From: Haloarchaeobius litoreus
GTDB taxonomy: Archaea > Halobacteriota > Halobacteria > Halobacteriales > Natrialbaceae
Direction of reading: 5' to 3'
NCBI RefSeq assembly: GCF_024495425.1
Contig: NZ_JANHJR010000003.1
Span: 1-64,000, forward strand
Length of the DNA: 64,000 bases
Within the stretch, counting starts at the first letter, position 1, and every line of letters begins with the position of its first letter. The position numbers and the translations under genes are program-made. Shown here piece after piece: positions 1 through 8,612 of the stretch. The notes beneath the pieces are model-generated. The model made no database searches and had not been told where the DNA came from. It was given only the letters and a program-made list of their open reading frames with translations.

Positions 1-130
1 GGCACGGCCAGCAGTTCGCTTGTTCAATCAAACCTCAGGATCGTTCCACCCGAGGGAACAGGTGAGTTGCGAACCTTAATATCCCAACGCTCGGGAATCC
101 TCGCCCTTTAGGGCGGGGAGGATGTCAAGC
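1..130 (+). mobile_element. End of an IS200/IS605 (IS1341-like, TnpB-type) element, hairpin only
   Basis: Positions 99-118 form a hairpin: CCTCGCCC (99-106) pairs with GGGCGGGG (111-118), with one G-T pair and a TTTA loop, followed by AGGATGTCAA. From memory this is the stem-loop that closes TnpB-only IS1341-type elements in many haloarchaea, just after the tnpB stop. No tnpB reading frame is visible in the 100 bases to the left, so either the transposase gene lies outside the window or only the end survives. The chromosomal gene starting at 207 lies just beyond it. The family assignment rests on hairpin resemblance only. Confidence 0.55.
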
Positions 131-206
131 GGGTCCGGATGCGATCGAATCGTGTGTCGCCGAACACAACACATTTACCGGCCGAGTCCCCGAAGAGGAA
201 GACGCA

Positions 207-2519
207 ATGACCGAGGAGTTCAGGGTTCTCTATCTCACCTCCGACCCGACTCCGGAACCGGAGCTTCCGGACGGCCCCGGCTCGGGACTCTCCGTCGAAA
301 CCGTGGGCGCCGTCGACGAGCTCGCCGGACGGCTCCGCACCGACGGCGCGGACTGCGTGGTCGTCTGCGAGGACCGCGACCACGACGGGCTCGCCGAGGT
401 GCACGACGCCTACGCGGACACGGTGCCGTTCGTGCACGTCACGACCAACCCGGCGCTCGACGCCGACGAGGTGGTCGGCGACGGCGTGCTCCACACCCTC
501 TCGGACGGCCAGCCCGTGCCGTTCTGCGAGCTCGCCGCCTACGTCTCCACCAGCGCCGAGTTCACCGACCCCGCCAACCGCTTCGCGGTGTTCGCCCACC
601 ACGCACAGGACGGCGTCGTGACCGCCGACAGCGACGGTCACGTCACCGAGACCAACCCCGCGATGGCGGACATCTTCGGCTTCGAAGACGGCGAGCTCGT
701 CGGCGAGCACCTCTCGACGCTGCTCCCCGAAGACGGCGGTAATCGGTCGCTCCTGCCCCCGTTCGCGCCGGACGGCGAGGACACGGCCCTCCAGTGGCAG
801 CCGATCCGGTTCACCGCGACCGACGCCGACGGCAGCGATGTTCCTGTCCTCGTGACGTTCGGCCGGTTCGAGACGGCCTCCGGCGCACACTACACGGGCG
901 TGGTCCGCGACGTCTCCCAGCGCGAGCGTCTGGAATCCGAGCTGGAGTCCCACCTCGAACGGGTGACGGACGCGTTCTTCGCGCTCGACACCGAGTTCCG
1001 CTTCCGCTACGTCAACGAACGGGCCGCCGAACTCATCGACGTCGACCCCGACACGGTCGCCGGCGACCTGGTCTGGGATCGGTTCCCCGCCGCCGTCGAC
1101 AGCCGGTTCCAGGCGCAGTACGAGCAGGCCATGGAGACACAGGAGTCGGTCTCCTTCGAGGAGTACTTCCCGCCGCTGTCGACGTGGTTCTCGGTCCGGG
1201 CCTACCCCTCCGAGACGGGGCTGTCCGTGTACTTCCGCGACGTGACCGAACGGAAGGAGCGCGAGCAGGCTCTCGAACGCCAGCGCGACGAGCTGGAAGG
1301 GCTTGCCCAGCTCAACCGTGTCCTCCAGCACGTCAACGAGACGCTGGTCACCGCGGCGAACCGGACGGTGGTCGAGCGGTCTGTCTGCGAACAGCTCGTG
1401 GAGTCGTCGCTGTTCGCGGCGGCATGGCTCGGCCGGGTCGACTCCCGTCGCGACACGGTCGAGCCGGCGACGAGCGCGGGCCAGGACGGGGTCGAGCCCG
1501 AGTCGACAGTGCCCGTCAGCGAGGCGGTCACCCACCCGGCGGGCCGGGCGGTCGCGTCCCAGTCGGTCGAACTGGTCGACGACCTCGCCGCGCTCGACTC
1601 CGCCGACCCGTGGGTCGAGGCTGCGCGCGAACGGGGTTTCTCGTCGGTCGCGGCCGTGCCGGTCTCGTACAAGGGCTCCCAGTACGGCGTCGTCGCCGTG
1701 TTCGCGACGAAGCCCGACGCGTTCAGCGAGGGCGTGGTCGAGACGCTCTCGCAGCTCCAGAGCGTCGTCGGCCTGGCCATCAACGCGACCGAGCGCCGCG
1801 CCGCCCTCATCGCCGACGGCACCATCCAGGTGGGGCTGGCGCTCCGCGACGCGTCCAACCCGCTGTTCCGGGCCGTCGAGGAGCACGACCTGGTCGTCGA
1901 ACTCGACGGGGCGACCGCCATCGACGACCACACGTTCGTCGAGTACTTCACGGTCACCGGTGACCCCGACGAGACGTTCTTCGACATCATCAGGGCGTTC
2001 GACCGCGTCGAGGGGCTCACCGTGCTCGACCAGGGCCCCGAGGAGACGCTCGTGACGATGACGATCGTCGACCCACCCATCTCGACGCTGCTCGCCGAAC
2101 ACGGCGGCACGGTCCGCGAGATAGTCGTCGAGGACGGCTCGGCGGAACTCGTCGCGGAGCTCCCGAAGTCGGGGTCCATCCGGTCGGTGGTCGACTCGCT
2201 CGAGGGGATGTTCGAGACCGTCGACCTCCGGACCAAGCGCGAACGAAAGCGCCCCGAACGACGGGTCTCCGAGTTCCGGTCGACACTCGATGACCAGCTC
2301 ACCGACCGCCAGCGCGAGGTGCTGGAGGCCGCGCTACGGGACGGCTACTTCGAGTGGCCCCGCGAGAGCGACGCCGAGGAGATCGCGGCGACACTCGGCA
2401 TCTCCTCGCCGACGTTCCACGAGCACCTCCGGGCGGCACAGCAGAAGCTGCTCACCGACCTGTTCGACGTGCCACCGGCCGACCGCGAACGCGACGTCAG
2501 GGCGGGCGAACGGCCCTGA
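207..2519 (+). CDS. PAS/GAF sensor-type transcriptional regulator with HTH_10 (bacterio-opsin activator family)
   Basis: A 770-aa cytoplasmic regulator. In order: an N-terminal receiver-like segment (about 1-115) without a clear phospho-acceptor signature; a PAS domain (about 130-235, around GVVTADSDGHVTETNPAMAD); a second PAS domain (about 245-345, around FFALDTEFRFRYVNERAAEL); a short coiled linker; a GAF domain (about 375-525); the bacterio-opsin-activator middle domain; and a C-terminal HTH_10 (about 700-755, beginning LTDRQREVLEAAL). Proteins of this layout sense redox state, light or small ligands and control transcription; the ligand cannot be read here. AGAGGA lies a few bases before the ATG and supports this start. 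The gene stands alone after an IS-like hairpin. Confidence 0.9.
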   Translation: MTEEFRVLYLTSDPTPEPELPDGPGSGLSVETVGAVDELAGRLRTDGADCVVVCEDRDHDGLAEVHDAYADTVPFVHVTTNPALDADEVVGDGVLHTLSDGQPVPFCELAAYVSTSAEFTDPANRFAVFAHHAQDGVVTADSDGHVTETNPAMADIFGFEDGELVGEHLSTLLPEDGGNRSLLPPFAPDGEDTALQWQPIRFTATDADGSDVPVLVTFGRFETASGAHYTGVVRDVSQRERLESELESHLERVTDAFFALDTEFRFRYVNERAAELIDVDPDTVAGDLVWDRFPAAVDSRFQAQYEQAMETQESVSFEEYFPPLSTWFSVRAYPSETGLSVYFRDVTERKEREQALERQRDELEGLAQLNRVLQHVNETLVTAANRTVVERSVCEQLVESSLFAAAWLGRVDSRRDTVEPATSAGQDGVEPESTVPVSEAVTHPAGRAVASQSVELVDDLAALDSADPWVEAARERGFSSVAAVPVSYKGSQYGVVAVFATKPDAFSEGVVETLSQLQSVVGLAINATERRAALIADGTIQVGLALRDASNPLFRAVEEHDLVVELDGATAIDDHTFVEYFTVTGDPDETFFDIIRAFDRVEGLTVLDQGPEETLVTMTIVDPPISTLLAEHGGTVREIVVEDGSAELVAELPKSGSIRSVVDSLEGMFETVDLRTKRERKRPERRVSEFRSTLDDQLTDRQREVLEAALRDGYFEWPRESDAEEIAATLGISSPTFHEHLRAAQQKLLTDLFDVPPADRERDVRAGERP

Positions 2520-2560
2520 CGGCAGGCGGTCCCGGACGGAAGCATTCCGTGCGCGGAGGG

Positions 2561-2752
2561 CTACTCCGCTCGTTCCTGCCAGCGGTCCCGACAGCTGTGG
2601 TCGCAGAACGAGAGGATTTGGACGGCTCCGTCGCCCCTCTTCGTGGACGCAGCTGGGTGCCACTCGTCGGTCTCGACGGGGGCACCACACGTCGCACAGG
2701 TCGCTTCGGTATCCTCGCTCGCCGAGACCGCCTCTGGCTCTGCTGAGGTCAT
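2561..2752 (-). CDS. Small CxxC zinc-finger protein
   Basis: A 63-aa protein with an acidic N-terminus and two cysteine pairs, CATCGAPVETDEWHP and later FCDHSCRDRW, which look like one treble-clef or ribbon-type zinc site. Small proteins of this kind are common in haloarchaea and mostly uncharacterised. An ATG four codons upstream (2764) is an alternative start; I chose the MTSAEPEA start because it gives the more usual N-terminus. It lies 92 nt downstream of the PEP carboxylase gene on the same strand and could be read through from it. Function unknown. Confidence 0.65.
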   Translation of the reverse strand: MTSAEPEAVSASEDTEATCATCGAPVETDEWHPAASTKRGDGAVQILSFCDHSCRDRWQERAE

Positions 2753-2844
2753 CGTCCCTTCCATCCCTCGCTAGGACATGAACCCACGTAAGGGTGGGAC
2801 CAAGCCACTCTGGGTCGCACAGTCGAACCTACGTGGATAGGGGT

Positions 2845-5532
2845 TCAGCCGGTGTTCTGCATCCCCGCCGCGATGCCCTTGACCGTGAGCCTGAGCGTCT
2901 GCTCCTCGGCATCGGTGCGGTGGCTCTGGGCGAGTAGTCGCGTCTGAAGCAGGTTCAGGGGGTCGACGTAGGGGTTGCGTCGGCGGAGGCTCTCGCCGTA
3001 CCAGTCGCGGGCGTACAGCGTCTCCCGCTCCGTGATGCTCGTCACGAGGTCGGTCGCGCGCTCGTACTCGGCGTTGACACGCGGGAAGAACCGCTCGCGC
3101 AGGTCGGGTTCGGCGAGGTCGGCGTAGTGGGTCGTTATCTCGAGGTCCGTCCGGGCGAGCGAGAGCGCGGCGTTGTCGAGCATCGACCGGAAGAACGGCC
3201 ACGAGTCGTACATCTCCTGCAGCGTCTCGACGTCGCCGCCCGAATCGAGGTAGGCGTCGATACCGGTCGCGAGCGCGTACCAGCCCGGGAGGATGCAGCG
3301 CGACTGCGTCCACGAGAACACCCACGGGATGGCCCGGAGGTCCTCGACGCTGCGCTCGCCCGAGCGCGAGGCCGGGCGCGAGCCGAGGTTCAGGTCCTCG
3401 ATGACCGTGATGGGTGTCGCCTGTTCGAAGTACTCGACGAACCCCTCCGTCTCGAGCAGGTCGCGGTACTCGTCGCGCGCAGCGTCCGCCATCGTCTCCA
3501 TCGCGTCGACCCAGCTATCGGGGACCGACTCCTCCGGGGTCTCGATGGCGTTGCGTCGCGCCCGCAGCTGGGCGTTGAGCATCTGGGAGATCTCGCGCTC
3601 CGCGACACGCGGGTTGGCGTACTTCTCGGCGATGGCCTCGCCCTGTTCGGTGAACTTCACCTGACCCGTCACCGAGCGGTTGGGGAGCGCGAGCAGCGCC
3701 TCGTGCATCGGCCCGCCGCCGCGGGAGATGGAGCCGCCGCGGCCGTGGAACAGCCGCAGCGTCACGTCGAACTCGTCGCAGACATCGGCGAGGCGACGCT
3801 GGTTCTCGTACAGCGACCAGTTCGCCGCGAGGAAGCCGTTCTCCTTGTTCGAGTCGGAGTAGCCGAGCATGATCTCCTGGGTGCCCCCGCGGGCTTCGAG
3901 CGCCCCGGCGTAGGCCTCGTTCTCGAACAGCGTACCCATGATGCGACGGGCACCCGAGAGCGCGCTCTCGGTCTCCAGCAGCGGGACGACGTCGAGCCCG
4001 CAGTAGCCGGGGAGTTCGACGACCCCGGCCTGGTCGGCGAGGAACAGCACCTCCAGCACGTGGCTCGGCTCCTCGGTCATCGAGATGGCGTAGGTGTCGA
4101 TGGCGTCCACGCCGTACTCGGCCTGCCAGTCCGCGAGGTGGTCGAACCGTCGGAGCACGCGGGTGGGGATGTCGTCGAGGCCCGCCGTGTCGGTCACGTC
4201 GACGACCGGCTCGGCCTGCAGGATTGCTTCGGTGAGCGTCTCGACGCGCTCGTCCTCGTCGAGCGCGTCGTACTCGATGCCCTCGCGGGCGAGCGCCGCC
4301 GCCACGGTCTCGGTGTGGTTCTCCTGATGGTCGCGCAGGTCGAGGCTGGCCAGCGAGAAGCCGAACGTCGCGACCTGTCTGCGGGCGGGCTCGACGTGGG
4401 CGTCGACGATGACCTCGCCGCCGTTGGCGCGCAGGCTCTCGGCCAGCACGTCGAGGTCGGCGGCGAGGTCGGCGGCGTCCTCGTAGCCGCCGGGGCGGAC
4501 GTCGTCCACGCGGTCGAGCCGCTCGCGCATCAGCTTCAGCTTCTGGCGGTAGGGTTCGGTCGGATAGCGCGCCTCGGCCTCGTCGACGACGCCGGGCAGT
4601 CGCTCGCGGTCGGCCGCCAGCGACGCCTCGAACTGCTCGCCGACGTCGATGCGGTCGGCGTCCTGGCTGAGGATGCCCGACAGCGACTTCAGCTCGTCGC
4701 GGTAGCGCTCGAGGACGACCCGTCGCTGCCGCGAGAGGGTCTCGGTCGTCACCTCCGGCGTGACGAAGGGGTTGCCGTCGCGGTCGCTGCCGGCCCACGA
4801 GCGGAACTCGAACAGCTTGCCCACGTCGAGGTCGTCGAACGACTCGCCCAGCGCGTCCTCGAGGTCGGCGTACACGTCCGCGGTCACGTCGAACAGCGTG
4901 TTCTCGAGGTACCACTGGACGTTGCGCGCCTCGTCGGTCGGGTGCGGCTGGCGGTCCCGGACCTGCGGCGTCTGCCAGAGGCTCGTCACCTCCGCCTCGA
5001 GGTCGCGTTCGACGGCCTCGGTCTCGTCGTCGGTCAGGCGCTGCTCGTCGAGCGTCTCGAGGTGGTCGGCGACCGACCGGAGCTTCGCCTTCACCGTCTT
5101 CCGTCGCGCCTCGGTCGGGTGCGCGGTGAACGTCGGCTCGACGAGCACGTCGTCGAGCACCTGCTGGACCCGCTCGGGGTCGTCCGCGGCCAGCTTCTCG
5201 ACGGCCTCGCGGACGCCATCCGAGAGCGTCCCGTCCTGCTCGCCACGACGGACCGCCCTGACGCGCTCGCGCTCCTCGGCGAGGTTGATGAGTTCGAAGT
5301 ACGTGGTGAACGCGCGGGCGACGACGCTCGACAGCTCCGGCGTGATGCCGTCGAGTTCGGCCACGAGTTCGTCGCGGTCCGCACGCTCCCCGTGTCGGTA
5401 GTCGATGGCTGCCGTCCTGATGGACTCGACCGTGTCGAACGCCCCCGTGGAGGACTGCGCTTCGAGCACGTCACCCAGGAGCGCGCCGAGCTCCCGGACG
5501 TCCTGCCGAACGTTCCTGTCGTGCAAGCTCAT
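2845..5532 (-). CDS. ppc: Phosphoenolpyruvate carboxylase
   Basis: An 895-aa enzyme that carboxylates PEP with bicarbonate to oxaloacetate, replenishing the TCA cycle. It is the full-length bacterial-type enzyme, not the short archaeal type. The catalytic histidine motif TAHPTE is at residues 136-141, GYSDSNKENG near 555, the arginine-rich loop FHGRGGSISRGGGP near 593-606, and the protein ends in the conserved QNTG. It is transcribed away from the transcription factor S gene, which is on the same strand 84 nt upstream. Pyruvate kinase, acting on the same substrate, is also in this window. No frameshift or missing catalytic residue is seen. Confidence 0.97.
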   Translation of the reverse strand: MSLHDRNVRQDVRELGALLGDVLEAQSSTGAFDTVESIRTAAIDYRHGERADRDELVAELDGITPELSSVVARAFTTYFELINLAEERERVRAVRRGEQDGTLSDGVREAVEKLAADDPERVQQVLDDVLVEPTFTAHPTEARRKTVKAKLRSVADHLETLDEQRLTDDETEAVERDLEAEVTSLWQTPQVRDRQPHPTDEARNVQWYLENTLFDVTADVYADLEDALGESFDDLDVGKLFEFRSWAGSDRDGNPFVTPEVTTETLSRQRRVVLERYRDELKSLSGILSQDADRIDVGEQFEASLAADRERLPGVVDEAEARYPTEPYRQKLKLMRERLDRVDDVRPGGYEDAADLAADLDVLAESLRANGGEVIVDAHVEPARRQVATFGFSLASLDLRDHQENHTETVAAALAREGIEYDALDEDERVETLTEAILQAEPVVDVTDTAGLDDIPTRVLRRFDHLADWQAEYGVDAIDTYAISMTEEPSHVLEVLFLADQAGVVELPGYCGLDVVPLLETESALSGARRIMGTLFENEAYAGALEARGGTQEIMLGYSDSNKENGFLAANWSLYENQRRLADVCDEFDVTLRLFHGRGGSISRGGGPMHEALLALPNRSVTGQVKFTEQGEAIAEKYANPRVAEREISQMLNAQLRARRNAIETPEESVPDSWVDAMETMADAARDEYRDLLETEGFVEYFEQATPITVIEDLNLGSRPASRSGERSVEDLRAIPWVFSWTQSRCILPGWYALATGIDAYLDSGGDVETLQEMYDSWPFFRSMLDNAALSLARTDLEITTHYADLAEPDLRERFFPRVNAEYERATDLVTSITERETLYARDWYGESLRRRNPYVDPLNLLQTRLLAQSHRTDAEEQTLRLTVKGIAAGMQNTG

Positions 5533-5616
5533 ACCACGGGGTACGGTAGCGAGCCGTATAACGGCCCCAGACGGTGGAGAAAATTGCCACTCGATTACGA
5601 GTAAAGAATCGTGCTG

Positions 5617-5937
5617 TCAGTTGTAGCCCCGCCACTTCTTCCCGCATTCGGTGCACTTGAAGAAGCGCGTCGGGGGCTCGTCGGCGGAGGCGGTCTGCTG
5701 GATGTAGTACCACGCCTTCTCGGTGCCGCACTCGTCACAGCGCACGTCGGTGGCGGTGGGTTTCCCCTCGAACTCCGCGTTCTCCTCGGTCTCGATGACC
5801 TCGCTGTCGGTCTGTGACTCCGTGCTGACGAACTCGCTCTCGTCGCCGCCGCGGGCCTCGCTGGCCCCGCAGCTGGAACAGATCCACTCGTCGCCCTGTG
5901 CCTTCATCATCGAACCGCAGTTGTCGCAGAATTGCAT
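5617..5937 (-). CDS. tfs: Transcription factor S (TFIIS/RPA12-like)
   Basis: A 106-aa two-ribbon protein. The N-terminal ribbon has C4, C7, C20 and C23. An acidic linker follows, then a C-terminal TFIIS ribbon with CDECG, the acidic tip SADEPPTRFF and CTECGKKW. In the archaeal factor the conserved DE pair at the tip stimulates RNA cleavage by backtracked RNA polymerase. Length and both ribbons match archaeal TFS. It lies 84 nt before ppc, and a hypothetical gene ends-on upstream on the same strand with an 18-nt gap, suggesting co-transcription with that group. Confidence 0.93.
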   Translation of the reverse strand: MQFCDNCGSMMKAQGDEWICSSCGASEARGGDESEFVSTESQTDSEVIETEENAEFEGKPTATDVRCDECGTEKAWYYIQQTASADEPPTRFFKCTECGKKWRGYN

Positions 5938-5955
5938 CGTTGTAGTGTACGTTCG

Positions 5956-6531
5956 CTACCGGGTGCGTTCGAGTCGTTCGTCTTCGAGTATCTTCGGACA
6001 GTCGACGACCTCGAACTCGTCCATGCTCGCCTCGCTGCGGATGGTCGTCCCCTCGTGGGTGCAGCCGACCTCCGGCGGGTCGGTGAAGAACTCGCAGCGC
6101 TGGCAGTACTTGCTCTTCGAGATGGTCCGGACCTCCGGCGCGTCGGGTTCGGGCTCGGCCGTCGGCTCCTCGGTCGACACCTGCTCCCAGAGCGCATCGC
6201 TGTCCACGTCGCCGACGTCGACGGACTCGAACAGGTCGTCCGGCTCGGCATCGCGCTCCTCGCGGCGGCGCTCGAACTCGTCGGCCATCTCACCGAGCGG
6301 GCCCGCACGCTCGCCCTCCAGCTCCGGCGGGGACTCCCCGTCCGCCCCGGTTACCTCGTGGGTCACGTCCTCGACGCTCGGTGCGTCGTCGTCGGCCCCG
6401 ACCTCGCTCGGGTCCGCTTCGTCCATCCCGTCGCCTTCGTCGTCGCCCTCGGCGTCGACGCTCGGCGGCACGGACTCCGTGTCCACCATCTCGTCGACGA
6501 GGTCGTCGAGCGGGTCGTGGTCGTCTGTCAT
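5956..6531 (-). CDS. Acidic haloarchaeal protein with C-terminal cysteine motif
   Basis: A 191-aa protein. Residues 1-140 are very acidic and low in complexity. The conserved-looking part is the C-terminal 55 residues, with CQRCEFF, CTHEGTT and CPKI, which could bind zinc or a cluster. The start codon overlaps the stop of the preceding gene by 4 nt (ATGA at 6528-6531), so the two are translationally coupled, and 18 nt separate it from tfs. The coupling suggests a shared function with the coiled-coil zinc protein upstream. Function unknown. Confidence 0.75.
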   Translation of the reverse strand: MTDDHDPLDDLVDEMVDTESVPPSVDAEGDDEGDGMDEADPSEVGADDDAPSVEDVTHEVTGADGESPPELEGERAGPLGEMADEFERRREERDAEPDDLFESVDVGDVDSDALWEQVSTEEPTAEPEPDAPEVRTISKSKYCQRCEFFTDPPEVGCTHEGTTIRSEASMDEFEVVDCPKILEDERLERTR

Positions 6532-7412
6532 TCTCTCCCCTCGATGTCGGGTGCGGAGCGGTCGTCGTCCTCGAAGAACGTCTCGTCGAGCCCCTCGTCG
6601 ATGTCCGGCTCGGCGCTCTCGGGCAGCGCCGGTGCGTCACCCGTGAGGAGCCGGTTCGAGCCGAACGGCCCGAACGAGTCGCTCGCTCGAACGTCGGTGA
6701 TCGAGCTCGCGCAGTGGGGGCACGCGGGCTCGGTCAGCAGCGCGATCCGGACCGTCGAGGAGCACTCCTCGCACTTCGCACGCTCGATGCCCTCGCGGTT
6801 GGCCGCGAGTCTGAGCGTGTCGACCGACGACCGGCGCGCCTCCGCCGCGGCCAGCCGCAGCACCTCCTCGCGGAGGTCGACGGTCAGGCGCGCGAGCGTC
6901 GTCAGCTTGGTGTCGAGGTCGTCGGTGGTGTCGCTCAGGTACCGCAGGATGGTCTCGTAGTTGTCGAAGCCCGCGTCGAGCTCCGCCGAGAGCTCCGCGA
7001 CGGCGTCGTCGAGCTCGTCGAGCTCCGCCCGGACCCCGTCGAACTGCTCGACCGTCGCCGAGAGCTCGTCGAGTCGAGCGACCAGCTCCTCGTGGCTGTG
7101 GTCCGCGGGCGCCTTCTCGTCCGTCTCGTGTTTCACCTGGATGACGCGCTCGCGGACGTCCTGAAGCAGCTCGGTGTACTCCTCGCGCTGCGCTTCGAGG
7201 CGCTCGTCCAGCTCCCCGCTCCGGCCCTCGAGCAGCGACGAGAGATCGTACGCCTCGTCCTCGTTCGCCGCCGAGACCGTCCGGTACGCGGACAGGAGCT
7301 GTTCCAGCAACGCCTCCGGAGGGACGCCTTGCTCGCTCGCCTGGTCGTGCAACCACTCCCCCAGTTCCGGCGGTAGCTGCACGGATAGGTCGACGTGCTC
7401 CTCGCTCGCCAT
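6528..7412 (-). CDS. Coiled-coil protein with N-terminal RHH-like segment and zinc ribbon
   Basis: A 294-aa protein in three parts. An N-terminal segment (about 5-45, around VDLSVQLPPELGEWLHDQAS) resembles a ribbon-helix-helix or CopG fold. A long alpha-helical heptad region (about 60-200) is rich in LDEL/LDDA repeats and probably dimerises. A zinc ribbon follows (CEECSS then CPHCAS, about 215-240), and then an acidic tail. It follows the KaiC-like gene by 57 nt and overlaps the next gene by 4 nt. The architecture suggests a structural or DNA-associated adaptor, but no biochemical role can be assigned. Confidence 0.75.
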   Translation of the reverse strand: MASEEHVDLSVQLPPELGEWLHDQASEQGVPPEALLEQLLSAYRTVSAANEDEAYDLSSLLEGRSGELDERLEAQREEYTELLQDVRERVIQVKHETDEKAPADHSHEELVARLDELSATVEQFDGVRAELDELDDAVAELSAELDAGFDNYETILRYLSDTTDDLDTKLTTLARLTVDLREEVLRLAAAEARRSSVDTLRLAANREGIERAKCEECSSTVRIALLTEPACPHCASSITDVRASDSFGPFGSNRLLTGDAPALPESAEPDIDEGLDETFFEDDDRSAPDIEGRE

Positions 7413-7469
7413 TCGTGCGCAGTTCGACTGGGAAACGCTTAAGGCTTGTTGCAGGCGAAGCGACGGCCC

Positions 7470-8303
7470 TCAACGGATTTTGCGCACGTCGCTGATGTCG
7501 AACCCGCCGTCGTGGATCTCCGTCTCGAACTGGATGATGTTCTCGTCCTCCAGCCGCGAGAGCACACCCCGGAACTGCTTGACGACGAGGGTACGCGCCC
7601 GCTCGGAGCCACCGGACTCCCACTCGAACAGCAACGTCCCGTCGGTCGCATCCATCAGCCGGCCGAGGTGCTGGTCCGACAGTGCTTCGGTGTTCACCAG
7701 CAGCAGCACCATCCCGCCCCACCGGTACGAGGCCTTCTTCAGTCCCTTCATCAGCAGGGTGATCTGGTTCCAGTCCATCTGCTCCTCGGCCGCACTCAGC
7801 AGGTCCGTCACCGAGTCGATCACGACGAGGTTGCCCCCGCCGTGCTCGTTGAGGTACTCCCCGATGGCGTTGAGCGTCCCACGGCGGTCCCGGTCGCCCA
7901 GCGAGCCGATGTCCGGCGTCGCGTTCGAGTACCACTCCCGGGGCACCTGCGACAGCTGGAAGTACTGGCTCGACAGGTCCGCGAACTCGACGTGCTTCGT
8001 GCCGGCATCGACCAGCTCGTCGTCCATCACGTACCGCATCTCCTCCAGCAACGCGTTGCTGTCGGCGGTGAAGGAGATGTAGTGCACCTCCTCCGGGAAC
8101 CGGGCCTGGTCGTGCGCGTTCCCGTAGTACAGGTCGAACAGCTCCTGGTCCGACTCCTTCAGCCCGTTCATCGCGACGCTCGTGTAGACGAACTCCCGGG
8201 CGCCGGCCCCGACCTCGCCCGCGAGCAACACGACGCTCCCGGGTGGCGCGCCACCGCCGATCATCGAGTCAAGCCGGGAGATCCCCGTCGGCAGCCGTTC
8301 CAT
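7470..8303 (-). CDS. KaiC/Rad55-like RecA-fold protein with degenerate Walker A
   Basis: A 277-aa RecA-superfamily domain of the KaiC/Rad55 type. It begins MERLPTGISRLDSMIGGGAP, the usual KaiC-like entry. The P-loop reads GEVGAGAR (29-36), so the expected GK[ST] is GAR: the phosphate-binding lysine is absent. A Walker-B-like strand (NLVVIDSVTD, about 157-166) is kept. The protein may therefore bind nucleotide weakly or act as a non-hydrolysing signalling partner. Related haloarchaeal proteins have been labelled HTR-like. It is the first gene of a three-gene group continuing to 5956. The fold is well supported, the role unknown. Confidence 0.85.
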   Translation of the reverse strand: MERLPTGISRLDSMIGGGAPPGSVVLLAGEVGAGAREFVYTSVAMNGLKESDQELFDLYYGNAHDQARFPEEVHYISFTADSNALLEEMRYVMDDELVDAGTKHVEFADLSSQYFQLSQVPREWYSNATPDIGSLGDRDRRGTLNAIGEYLNEHGGGNLVVIDSVTDLLSAAEEQMDWNQITLLMKGLKKASYRWGGMVLLLVNTEALSDQHLGRLMDATDGTLLFEWESGGSERARTLVVKQFRGVLSRLEDENIIQFETEIHDGGFDISDVRKIR

Positions 8304-8612
8304 ATCCCGGCAGTCGGTCGGTGCGTAGGTAACCGTTACGGCGGCTGGTGGTTGGATTGGCTGTGGGAGTTGGGTCCTGTACCGCTGTGGTTGGAACTAC
8401 TGGCACCGCGAACAGCCAGAAAGCCCCGGTGGCTGTGCAATCGTTTAAACCACATCCCGCGGCCAGACCCGGCGTGACCTGAGAGTGGTCCGACGGCGGG
8501 CAGCGGGTGTGTGCCACGTCGCCGTCGGCGCGGGAGTGGTGCCTGTTCGCCAGCGCGGGAGCCACAGCTATCGAGCGCAGGGTCTTTCTCCGCGGCGGTC
8601 CTCGCTCCGGCC
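8304..8612. other. 309-base intergenic region with a dispersed-repeat copy
   Basis: This divergent gap between the KaiC-like and Nif3-like genes has no convincing small gene. It contains one copy of the dispersed repeat (8412-8429) inside a hairpin whose arms ACAGCCA (8412-8418) and TGGCTGT (8430-8436) pair perfectly, and a TATA-like TTTAAA near 8444. Confidence 0.6.
8412..8429 (+). repeat. Dispersed intergenic repeat, copy A (core ACAGCCAGAAAGCCCCGG)
   Basis: This 18-nt string recurs on the opposite strand at 36309-36325 (one C missing) and 54261-54278 (one A to G change). All three copies are outside genes. This copy has only the core, while the other two extend for about 20 more bases. 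Confidence 0.6.
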
